Assembly (NCBI RefSeq): GCF_014655595.1
Contig: NZ_BNBL01000014.1
Coordinates: 62,001 to 126,000, forward strand
Length of the DNA stretch: 64,000 bases
Origin: Streptomyces griseocarneus
GTDB taxonomy: Bacteria; Actinomycetota; Actinomycetes; Streptomycetales; Streptomycetaceae
Direction: 5' to 3'
In this document: piece by piece, positions 29,837 to 36,715 of the stretch
How positions within the stretch are numbered: position 1 is the stretch's first letter
How the letters are laid out: the number at the start of each line of letters is the position of its first letter
The notes under the pieces: generated by a model
The model's database searches: none
Told to the model about the DNA's origin: nothing
The model's input: the letters and a program-made list of their open reading frames with translations, nothing else
Position numbers and translations under genes: made by a program

Positions 29837-29872
29837 GAAGCCCCTGCCGGAGTGCCCTCCGGCAGGGGCTTC
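29837..29872. terminator. intrinsic terminator after the toxin-immunity operon
   Basis: A perfect 16-bp stem (29837-29852 with 29857-29872; GAAGCCCCTGCCGGAG on the left arm) with loop TGCC. It lies 10 bases after the immunity stop and just before the decayed leftward genes, so it probably works in both directions. Confidence 0.85.
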
Positions 29873-29878
29873 ATGGTG

Positions 29879-29997
29879 TTTACAGCAGATCCTCCACTGT
29901 GCTCAGTGCCAGACACCAGGGGTACGCCGCAAGAACCAGCCGCACTGCATCGCAGGCGGGTCCAGCAGCGCAGGTAGAGCACTCGGGTATCCGTCAT
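29879..29997 (-). pseudogene. N-terminal remnant of a flavoprotein gene
   Basis: Begins with ATG at 29997 in an ATGA overlap with the regulator pseudogene. It reads VLY, then after a one-base shift CAAGPACDAVRLVLAA, then a stop at 29879-29881. The same block (VLYHIVCAAGPAADAVRLV) starts the longer remnant at 33.0-33.4 kb. HTH-TPR regulator plus UbiX/DFP-like flavoprotein pairs are common in Streptomyces. Here only about 40 codons remain, cut off next to the toxin terminator. Confidence 0.6.
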
Positions 29998-31337
29998 AGC
30001 GGAACCCCTGCTCGCGACGCCAGCGGCCGAAGCAAGGTTGCTTCTCCCCTTCGGTCGGGCGTCAGCAATTCCCCGATCAGCTCTCGAACCACGCGACGAG
30101 ACCGCACCTCCTGCGGTGCCTCCCGCTCCGCAGCCGGCAGCGCAGCCGTGGCTTTCTGCGTCCTCCCACATGCGTGAAGGGCGCGCGCTGCATCCGTCGA
30201 GAAGACGGCTCGTCGCTCCGCCACGGCCAATGTCCTCACCTTCACCCTCCGCGCTTCCATCAGAGCCTTGCCGGCATCTCCCAAAGTCAGAGCGATGGTG
30301 ACCTTTTGAAGAAGGACGCTGTTCGGCCCGAACGCGGTCCACCGGCGATTGGACTCCTCCATCAGGGCTGCCGCTCGTTCTGCCTCATCCAGGAGAGCCG
30401 AGGCCGTATCCCTGTCGTTCGAGGCAGAGGCAGCCCAGGCGGCCCCGCAGCAACAACGCTCCGAAGACCGCGACCATGTCAGGCTGCGAGCTGTTCACTG
30501 CCGCGGACACCTCGTCCGCTCCCCGCACGGCCACTCCGACGCCTTGACGATGGTGTCCTACCGCCGCCACCGCATGGGTGAGAATGCGTGACGCCGTAGC
30601 AATCGCTGTTGGGTCTCCGACTCGCCGGGCGGCTGCCATGGAGCGCTCAGCCGAGATCCAGGCCGAAGGTGCGTCACCGCTCTTCAGCAGCAGTGACGCC
30701 GCAGTGTGGTAGGCATCCACCATGAGTCTGTCGACCCGCCGCTGTTCGGCCCCTCGTCTGCTTTCGGGCTCCAACTGCGCGAGGAGACGCGGTAGACGCT
30801 GCGACACCCCTATGTAGTCGCAGCGTTGAATTTGTCTCTTCGCCGCAGCTGTGGCGCGAGCCAAGTACTGAGGGCTAACAAGAGGTCTGGTGGCACTACC
30901 TGTCCGGTCAGAACGTCTCGCAACTGGTCCAACGGGTCAACCACTGGTTCCGCCAGAAGATCCTCCGGCAGAGCCGGGGCCTGTACGGCCGTGATCGCCG
31001 CCAATGAGTACGTCACGAATTCGCGCCTCTTCACAGGACCATCGTCCGACGTCCCGGCGCATGCAGTGTGCCGAAGCAGCCGGACGGGCCGGCTGAATCC
31101 GAGCGCTTCGGCATCCCGGCGGAGAAGGGCCCGGAGGACTGCGCGGGCCGCAGGGTGAGGCCACCCCGGCCGCTTGGACTCCCAACGCCGCACCTGACGG
31201 ACCGAGATGGTCACGTTGAGTCCGAGTTGGCGGCCCATGTCGTCGAACTCTTCGACGAACTCCTCTTGAGTGTGGAGTCCTGCCGCGATGCGAGCCTGTA
31301 CGAACACGGGATTCCCCGTCTGCCCCGGCACGGTCAC
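29994..31337 (-). pseudogene. HTH-TPR transcriptional regulator, broken by two frameshifts
   Basis: Three frames join into one typical Streptomyces regulator of about 445 residues. Frame 1 (from 31337) has an N-terminal HTH-like region with VSVRQVRRWESKRPGWPHPAARAVL and the linker KRREFVTYSLAAI. Frame 2 runs from QYLARATAAAKRQ, and frame 3 reads AAWAASASNDRDTASALLDEAE, both TPR-like helices. The breaks are near 30871-30875 and at the C run 30443-30446, each consistent with loss of one base. The gene overlaps a flavoprotein remnant by ATGA. It is probably non-functional unless the indels are sequencing errors. Confidence 0.75.
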
Positions 31338-31467
31338 CTCCGTGAGTGCTGTCCCCCAAGATGGTCCGCCGGCTCACCGGGCAACTCGGAAATGTCCTGC
31401 CAGGTGTCCGGTCACGCGTCCGCATGTCCGGCCTGGCCACGGCCGTGATCAGCGGTGTCCTTTGAGC

Positions 31468-31971
31468 ATGCGGATCAAGACTCCCTTCGCTCACTGGCTG
31501 CACGAGGCGGCGGCAGACCCCGACCTCACCACCATGCTCTGGGCCGCCGGCCGGACCGCGCCGCTCGTCGTCGGACGCCGATGGGACCTGGCATGGATCG
31601 ACTTCACGCTGGCCACCGCTGTGATCACCGAGCTCAAAGCCCGGTGTCGGCACATCGGCCCCTACGTGATGGGCGGCGCCGAGCGTGCCATGTGGTGGCT
31701 GGTTCCCCTGGGGACCGGGTACCGCCTTGCCGGAGCACCAGGACTCCATGTCTACCCGGTCGGCGCCGAGCTCTTCGTACCGCCGCCCGACAAGTGCCTC
31801 GGAAAGCGGGTGTGGGTTCTTCCTGAGTCGGACGCTGACACGCCGACGGCCGCCCTCACCGCCCCTGACGATCTACGCCAAGCGCTGGAGTCAGCCGCCC
31901 AGCGGCTGCGTCGCAGGGCCAACGACGAACCCCCGCCCCGGCGTGAGCCGGAGCGGGGGCCTGAGAAGTAA
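31468..31971 (+). CDS. hypothetical protein, Streptomyces-type
   Basis: A 167-residue soluble protein starting at ATG 31468 (MRIKTPFAHWLHEAA), transcribed divergently from the broken HTH-TPR regulator. It contains RTAPLVVGRRWDLAWIDF, then YVMGGAERAMWWLVPLG and GLHVYPVGAELFVPP, and ends in a Pro/Arg/Glu-rich tail. I recall similar small proteins of unknown function being common in Streptomyces, but I cannot assign a family with confidence. The divergent layout suggests the regulator once controlled it. The stop is followed within 15 bases by the left copy of the 18-bp direct repeat. Confidence 0.6.
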   Translation: MRIKTPFAHWLHEAAADPDLTTMLWAAGRTAPLVVGRRWDLAWIDFTLATAVITELKARCRHIGPYVMGGAERAMWWLVPLGTGYRLAGAPGLHVYPVGAELFVPPPDKCLGKRVWVLPESDADTPTAALTAPDDLRQALESAAQRLRRRANDEPPPRREPERGPEK

Positions 31972-31984
31972 TCGGAATCCCGAA

Positions 31985-32002
31985 GGGACCGATCAGCCCT
32001 TG
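31985..32002. repeat. 18-bp direct repeat, left copy (att-like)
   Basis: GGGACCGATCAGCCCTTG is identical to 35689-35706, where it covers the last codons of etfA. The left copy immediately precedes the start of toxin-like sequence at about 32013. Together the copies bracket the 3.7-kb orphan-tip segment like the ends of an integrated element. Confidence 0.6.
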
Positions 32003-32012
32003 GCATGTGGTA

Positions 32013-32690
32013 CCAGCCAGCGGTGCGGTGGCAGGCGCGGTCGGTGGCGCCATCGCGGCTGATGTGAAGCGCCCGTCCACCAGTTGTGGCACGGCGCACA
32101 GCTACGACCAGACGCAGTCCTCCTTCGCCGAGGCGAAGGATCTGCACGACGGTGACCTTCTCCAGACGGAGACGGCCAACGTCGAGGTCCGGGGGTTCGC
32201 CTCTACCACGCGGACGCCGTCACGTACGACCTCACGGTCGACGGGCTGCACACGTACTATGTGCTGGCGGGCGCCACGCCGGTCCTGGTTCACAACTACA
32301 ACACGGGTAGCGCACGACTGCATCAGTACGGCAGAGGTAACGACGTCCATTTCAGCATTGAGTTCTCGGACGGAAGCTCCGCTTCCCACACCCATCTCGT
32401 GCCGAACAAGGCGGAAACCGACACCATCATCAAGGTTCGCGGCGGATCCAAGCAGCCGACGGAGACTCATGTCTTCAATCTTCCTGATGCGGTGGTGCGA
32501 TGCCGTACCAAGAGGGACTGGGATCGACCGGTAGCCCGTACGTCGTGTAAGTGAATGACTGCCTGACCTACTGCATTTCAGTACGTCGAGAGGGAGGCTT
32601 GGATGCTCCGCATCCAAATGCCGCGAGCCTGTTGGATCACATCAGGTGGATCAGTAGGAACAGTAGAAGAGAGAAGAAATGGGGTGGTAA
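32013..32690 (+). pseudogene. orphan toxin cassette 1 (HINT remnant plus His/Asn-Cys tip), degenerate
   Basis: Begins inside the glycine-rich segment (SGAVAGAVGGAI) and jumps from SCGTAHS straight to YDQTQSSFAEAKDLHDGD, so about 110 residues of the HINT domain found in the full gene are deleted. One base is missing near 32191-32196, after which frame 2 reads LYHADAVTYDLTVDGLHTYY...ATPVLVHN and then a new tip: RLHQYGRGNDVHFSIEFSDG. A second break near 32490 and a TAA at 32548 precede VNDCLTYCISVRREGG. The tip is homologous to orphan tip 2 (HYTVEI ... NNCITYCSRVIEAGG). It has no start codon or body, and is probably a silent reservoir or decayed tip. Confidence 0.75.
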
Positions 32691-32962
32691 GGGTAAGCGG
32701 GGTACGCTACGTTCTTGTGGGGTACGGTCAGGACAGTGCTGTAGAGTGCCGGATTCTTTCCAACCGCAAGCAACTGGCCATTGCCCGTTCTCTTTTCGAT
32801 TTGGGCGGCTCTGACGATGACATCGGCCGTTGGGAGCTGACCCCAGACATGTGGCCGGAGCTCTCCCAGACCTTCGAGTGGCCTGAGCGAGAGAAGGGCC
32901 TCAGGTACTTTCTCGAGTCGGAGTCGGTTGCTGAGGGCGCGGAGCTTGATCCGATCGATTAA
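32684..32962 (+). CDS. putative immunity protein of orphan cassette 1
   Basis: About 92 residues from GTG 32684 (VRYVLVGYGQDSAVECRIL...), acidic overall, with an Asp/Glu-rich C-terminus (LESESVAEGAELDPID). The GTG overlaps a TAA at 32688-32690 that could be the original toxin stop, the arrangement expected for a toxin-immunity pair. The open frame extends upstream to 32603, but the sequence there reads as toxin in another frame. A hairpin follows the stop. Function is inferred from position only. Confidence 0.5.
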   Translation: MVRVSGVRYVLVGYGQDSAVECRILSNRKQLAIARSLFDLGGSDDDIGRWELTPDMWPELSQTFEWPEREKGLRYFLESESVAEGAELDPID

Positions 32963-32982
32963 CACCTCTCGTTGAGACGTGG

Positions 32983-33020
32983 GGAAGCCTCGTCGGATCA
33001 ATTGCTTCGACGAGGCTTCC
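32983..33020. terminator. hairpin after orphan immunity gene 1
   Basis: GGAAGCCTCGTCG (32983-32995) pairs perfectly with CGACGAGGCTTCC (33008-33020), 12-base loop. It begins 21 bases after the stop codon. Confidence 0.7.
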
Positions 33021-33447
33021 GTGTTGGGGAGGTGAGGTGTCGACTCACCTTCGTCGTAGAGCACCCGGATCCCCGTGCTCCGCAGCACCTCCACGGAGCG
33101 CTCTGTTGCCGGGTCTCCATCAAGCGCCGTCGGCCAGAACGGCAGCGCCACCACCGGTATCCCGAGCCCCACGGCCTCCGCCATGGACGCTCAGGGCGCA
33201 GGTATCGGCGACGCCGGCGACCCACTTGTTGGCCGTGTTCATCGTCATCGGCGCGACGATGACCGCATCAGCCGGAGGGTTGTGATTCAGCTCGCCCGCG
33301 CGACGCCAGCTGCTCCATGGCAGCAGCCGGGGTGGCGATGACGCAGACATCCCAGCCGTGTTCCGTCGCAGCCGATACCAGCCGCACCGCATCCGCAGCA
33401 GGACCCGCTGCGCAGACGATGTGGTAGAGCACCCCGCGTCTGGTCAT
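33000..33447 (-). pseudogene. flavoprotein (UbiX/DFP-like) remnant, second copy, with a regulator fragment upstream
   Basis: Starts at ATG 33447 with MTRRGVLYHIVCAAGPAADA and ends as three frames. The first reads TEHGWDVCVIATPAAAM. After a shift and apparent internal deletion comes PPADAVIVAPMTMNTANKW, the substrate/flavin-binding part, and after another shift AVGLGIPVVALPFWPTA. Just upstream (33448-33490) the sequence matches the last codons of the HTH-TPR regulator at 30.0 kb (LLRSLA.RAG). So a regulator-flavoprotein junction is duplicated here and then fused to orphan toxin sequence. Not functional. Confidence 0.7.
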
Positions 33448-33495
33448 AGACCCCCCGCTCGTGTCGCCAGCGAACGAAGCAACGGCACTGCCCGC

Positions 33496-33958
33496 AACTA
33501 TCGCGACCTCACTGTCGACGGACTGCACACGTACTACGTGCTGGCGGGGGCTGCGCCCGTGCTGGTGCACAACTGCGGCACTGCTACCGTGCACAAGTAC
33601 GAGCTGGCGGACGGCCCTCACTACACGGTGGAGATTCGGACAGGGTCAGGGGAGTCATTCAACACCCATGCCATGGACCCTGGCGGAATCCTCAAGCCGA
33701 TGCCGCACACCTCCTCCATAGCCGGTACGTATCGAGGAGCCGCGGAATTCGATCTGCCCAACCCTGAGGCAGCGATCGCCTATGCGAAGAAGGCGCACAG
33801 AGGAAGCAAGGGCCAAGGTGCGTACGACAGGTTGACCAACAACTGCATCACCTATTGCAGCAGAGTCATCGAAGCAGGTGGGGGCGAAGGCCCACCCACA
33901 CAAATACGTGGTCCCGTGGATCAGGAAGAACTTTCCTCCGGAAGGTGCGGGGCAGTGA
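33496..33958 (+). pseudogene. orphan toxin cassette 2: HINT end plus His/Asn-Cys tip, frameshifted at a G run
   Basis: Homology to the big toxin starts at about 33500 (DLTVDGLHTYYVLAG..PVLVHNC). The tip then reads TVHKYELADGPHYTVEI ... NNCITYCSRVIEAGG. With five Gs at 33880-33884 the frame continues into the next gene. With four Gs it would read GAKAHPHKYVVPWIRKNF and stop at TGA 33956-33958, overlapping the next ATG (TGATG). The paired His residues and the N-C-x-T-Y-C motif resemble the H...NC.HF active site of LRAT/permuted NlpC-P60 (papain-like) proteins; this is motif-level inference. It lacks a start codon and toxin body, as displaced tips do. Confidence 0.7.
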
Positions 33959-34299
33959 TGGTCGAACATCCCTCCTTTACCCAGATGATGGTGGAGCTCC
34001 TCACATGGCCCAAGGCCATGGGATATCGCCCCAGAGAGCTCGCAGGGCGGATCATCACTTACGACGTCCGAATCACCTGGTGGTTCTCGGCCGTCGGGGA
34101 CACGTCGCAGTCTCACTCGGAAGGCGATCTGCTGGACCTTCTCGAGGCGCTTCTGGAAGAGCATGAAAAACTTGAGACCGCGTGGAACGCCTTCAAGCGA
34201 GAGGCGCTGACTCCAGATGATCTCGTGGCTGCGATGCAGGAGGTGTTCGGAGTGGTTCAGGGCTTGGTGGACGACCTTCCGCAGAGTCCATGGGCGTGA
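33958..34299 (+). CDS. putative immunity protein of orphan cassette 2
   Basis: A 113-residue protein from ATG 33958 (MVEHPSFTQMMVELLTWPKA), preceded by GGAAGG and, in the alternative frame, by a toxin stop codon overlapping its ATG. As sequenced, it is fused in frame to the toxin tip because of the extra G at 33880-33884. The second half is a charged helical region (LLDLLEALLEEHEKLETAW) that may form a coiled coil. No family recognised. Confidence 0.6.
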   Translation: MVEHPSFTQMMVELLTWPKAMGYRPRELAGRIITYDVRITWWFSAVGDTSQSHSEGDLLDLLEALLEEHEKLETAWNAFKREALTPDDLVAAMQEVFGVVQGLVDDLPQSPWA

Positions 34300-34565
34300 C
34301 CTTGACAGTGCGCGAATGACAAGGTGAACAAGTGGAGGCCTCGTCAATCTGCGCGAAGTGATGGCGGCATCCAGGCGTGTTGGGTCTGCTTACGTAGAGG
34401 CACTGGTGGCGGCGCTGGGTTAACGGCCGCACACTGGCAGGCGAAGTCTTCTTCCATGCTTGAGGACAGCGAGGAAGAAGACTTCAGGCGCATGTGGGCC
34501 AGATTCCTGCTCCTTGTCGGCCCAGCGTCATTACAGCCGCTATAGCTAGAAGCAGGGGAATCCTG
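34300..34565. repeat. intergenic stretch with a 13-bp inverted repeat (34443-34485)
   Basis: Contains GAAGTCTTCTTCC (34443-34455) and its exact complement GGAAGAAGACTTC (34473-34485) with a 17-base loop. It is not GC-rich and has no T-run, so it is not an obvious terminator. The rest has short open stretches (for example around 34335-34425, ending VEALVAALG) but no start, ribosome-binding site or recognisable family. Confidence 0.45.
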
Positions 34566-35294
34566 ATGATGGACATCGTCGCCAAACTGTCTGCGCTTCC
34601 CAATGCGGGGCCGCTTCCAGGTGTTTCGGACGCCTGGGAGTGGTCCCCCGCCCCCGGATTCGTGTTGTTGGCGGCATTGAGTTCAGACCGTCGGCATGTG
34701 TTCAGGCTGAACACAAAGGATTCGTATGATGCGGAACTGTGTCGCGCCGTCCTTGAGTTCGTACGTGAACGGGAGGACGAGATCGTTGGGCGGCTGGAAC
34801 CGTTGATCGCCCTGCCGGGCTTCTCCTGGCCTGGACGTGATTTCGATGTCATCGGCCGGATCAGGCCGGAGGTCCATCGGCTTTTCCCGGGAGATCCGGA
34901 TCTCAACAGCGTTGTTTTCGGTGTTTTTCCGGGCTACTCATCCGAGATCTCGGGTACTGAATCGGCGGATCAGGCTGCCGAGCGATTCAGTCGCATGCTC
35001 AAGTCCTCGGATTTGAACCGCAAGCCCAGTCCGTTTGTGCTGGTGCGCTTCAACAACCCGCAAACCGGGGCAGGAACGATCGGTGAGCTGCCGGCCTTCG
35101 TCTCGCCGGACTACCTGTTGCACGAGCTGCGGCTCCTTGAGGGTGCCCAGGATGCCTATCTTGAGCTGCGGAACCACCGGAACGAGAAGTGGATGGTGCG
35201 ATGGGACGGGCAGTGGCGCGTTGTCGGTAACGGCCGGGAACTGAGTATGTCGGCCGACGAGGTCACCATTTGGGCGGCGGCGGTGATTCGATGA
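34566..35294 (+). CDS. hypothetical protein of the accessory island
   Basis: About 242 residues from ATG 34566 (a second ATG follows at once), preceded by AGGGGAA. The middle has VREREDEIVGRLEPLIALPGFSWPGRDFDVIGRIRPEV. The end has WMVRWDGQWRVVGNGRELSMSADEV, a W-rich beta pattern often seen in immunity-type proteins. No signal peptide. It is coupled by ATGA to the following short gene. GC content is below that of the core genes. Could be an orphan immunity or small toxin-associated protein; function unassigned. Confidence 0.6.
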   Translation: MMDIVAKLSALPNAGPLPGVSDAWEWSPAPGFVLLAALSSDRRHVFRLNTKDSYDAELCRAVLEFVREREDEIVGRLEPLIALPGFSWPGRDFDVIGRIRPEVHRLFPGDPDLNSVVFGVFPGYSSEISGTESADQAAERFSRMLKSSDLNRKPSPFVLVRFNNPQTGAGTIGELPAFVSPDYLLHELRLLEGAQDAYLELRNHRNEKWMVRWDGQWRVVGNGRELSMSADEVTIWAAAVIR

Positions 35295-35522
35295 ACTATT
35301 GGTACAGGTACACCAGCATCGACGCCGTCCGATACGGAAGATTCGGATGGAACGGGTTCTTCGAAGCGCTGGAGTCGGCCCCCCCGGGTCGGCATGCTCT
35401 GGATCCGGGTGGTCGATTGGAACTTGATTGTTCTTACGGATGAGGACATCAAGTCGGCCGTCGCGTGTTTGGTCCGGCCACCGGACTCGTTCACATGGCC
35501 CCCAGGTGCGAACCAGGCGTGA
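35291..35522 (+). pseudogene. short hypothetical gene with a frameshift in a C7 run
   Basis: Starts in the ATGA overlap with the preceding gene (MNYWYRYTSIDAVRYGRFGW). As written, it stops after 50 residues at 35443. Removing one C from the seven at 35379-35385 continues the frame through GMLWIRVVDWNLIVLTDEDI to a TGA at 35520-35522, giving 76 residues of protein-like sequence. The run length therefore decides which product is made. No family recognised. Confidence 0.55.
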
Positions 35523-35640
35523 CTTCCGCGCTGGCCGGGGCGGGCTCGCAGCTCGTTGACCTGAGCTCAGGCCGCCCCTCGACCAGTCGGCGCGAGCGCA
35601 CCGCCCGGCAGCCGGCATGGTGCTGGAGCCGCAACACGAG

Positions 35641-35674
35641 GGAAGCCCCGCCGAGATCACTCGGCGGGGCTTCC
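35641..35674. terminator. bidirectional intrinsic terminator between the island and etfA
   Basis: GGAAGCCCCGCCGAG (35641-35655) pairs perfectly with 35660-35674 around the loop ATCA. It lies 22 bases beyond the etfA stop on the minus strand and after the last island gene on the plus strand. Confidence 0.85.
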
Positions 35675-35688
35675 TGGCTACAGCGATG

Positions 35689-35706
35689 GGGACCGATCAG
35701 CCCTTG
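35689..35706. repeat. 18-bp direct repeat, right copy at the 3' end of etfA
   Basis: Identical to 31985-32002. It covers the last three etfA codons, the stop and 8 bases beyond. Being inside a conserved gene end, this copy is probably the ancestral (attB-like) sequence, and the left copy came with the inserted segment. Confidence 0.6.
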
Positions 35707-36659
35707 CGGGTCTTGATCTCGTCGGTCAGCTGGGGGACGACCTCGAAGAGGTCGCCGACGACGCCGTAGTCGACGAGGTCGAAGATCGGGGCCTCGGCGT
35801 CCTTGTTGATGGCGACGATCGTCTTGGAGGTCTGCATGCCGGCGCGGTGCTGGATGGCGCCGGAGATGCCCGCGGCGATGTACAGCTGCGGGGAGACCGA
35901 CTTGCCGGTCTGGCCGACCTGGTTGGTGTGCGGGTACCAGCCGGCGTCGACGGCGGCGCGGGAGGCGCCGACGGCCGCGCCGAGGGAGTCGGCGAGGGCC
36001 TCGACGATGGCGAAGTTCTCGGCGCCGTTGACGCCGCGGCCGCCGGAGACCACGATCGCGGCCTCGGTCAGGTCGGGGCGGCCGGTGGACTCGCGCGGGG
36101 TGCGGGAGACGACCTTGGTGCCGGTGGACTTCTCGCCGAAGGAGACGGCCAGCTGCTCGACCGTGCCGGCGGCCGGGGCGGCCTCCGGGGCGGCGGAGTT
36201 GGGCTTGACGGTGATGACCGGGGTGCCCTTGGTGACGCGGGACTTGGTGGAGTACGAGGCCGCGAAGACGGACTGCGTGGCCACCGGGCCCTCGTCGCCG
36301 GCCTCGAGGTCGACGGCGTCGGTGATGATGCCGGAGCCGATGCGGACGGCGAGGCGGGCCGCGATCTCCTTGCCCTCCGCGGAGGAGGGGAGGAGCACGG
36401 CGGCCGGGGAGACGGCGTTGTACGCGGCCTCCAGCGCGTCCACCTTCGGTACGACGAGGTAGTCGGCGAACTCGGCGGCGTCGGCGGCGAGCACCTTCAC
36501 CGCGCCGTACTCGGCCAGCGTCGCGGCGGCGGTGTCCGCGCCGGCACCCAGGTGCACGGCGACGGGCTCGCCGATGCGGCGGGCGAGGGTCAGCAGCTCG
36601 AGGGTGGGCTTGCGGACGGCGCCGTCCACGTGGTCGACGTAGACGAGGACTTCAGCCAT
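35697..36659 (-). CDS. etfA: electron transfer flavoprotein alpha subunit
   Basis: A 320-residue FAD-binding subunit of ETF, which passes electrons from acyl-CoA dehydrogenases to the ETF:quinone oxidoreductase. The C-terminal FAD domain has VVSGGRGVNGAENF, GASRAAVDAGWYPHTNQVGQTGK and LYIAAGISGAIQHRAGM, the family signature. It is preceded on the same strand by etfB (56-base gap) with GGAGA ahead of the ATG. Its 3' end coincides with one copy of the island-bracketing direct repeat. Confidence 0.96.
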   Translation of the reverse strand: MAEVLVYVDHVDGAVRKPTLELLTLARRIGEPVAVHLGAGADTAAATLAEYGAVKVLAADAAEFADYLVVPKVDALEAAYNAVSPAAVLLPSSAEGKEIAARLAVRIGSGIITDAVDLEAGDEGPVATQSVFAASYSTKSRVTKGTPVITVKPNSAAPEAAPAAGTVEQLAVSFGEKSTGTKVVSRTPRESTGRPDLTEAAIVVSGGRGVNGAENFAIVEALADSLGAAVGASRAAVDAGWYPHTNQVGQTGKSVSPQLYIAAGISGAIQHRAGMQTSKTIVAINKDAEAPIFDLVDYGVVGDLFEVVPQLTDEIKTRKG

Positions 36660-36715
36660 GGATCTGCTCTCCTGCGGGAATTGCGAGGGCGGTTGAGGAA
36701 TCGGGTGTCAGGAGC

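Noticed and set aside
33358..34299. A single 313-residue gene covering orphan tip 2.
   Set aside because: Its first 45 residues are antisense of a flavoprotein/regulator remnant, and the toxin and immunity parts are joined only by an extra G. It is better read as a displaced tip plus a separate small gene.
31985..35706. A complete integrative element (prophage, ICE or IS).
   Set aside because: Although the ends carry a direct repeat, no integrase, transposase, replication or transfer gene is visible in or next to the segment.
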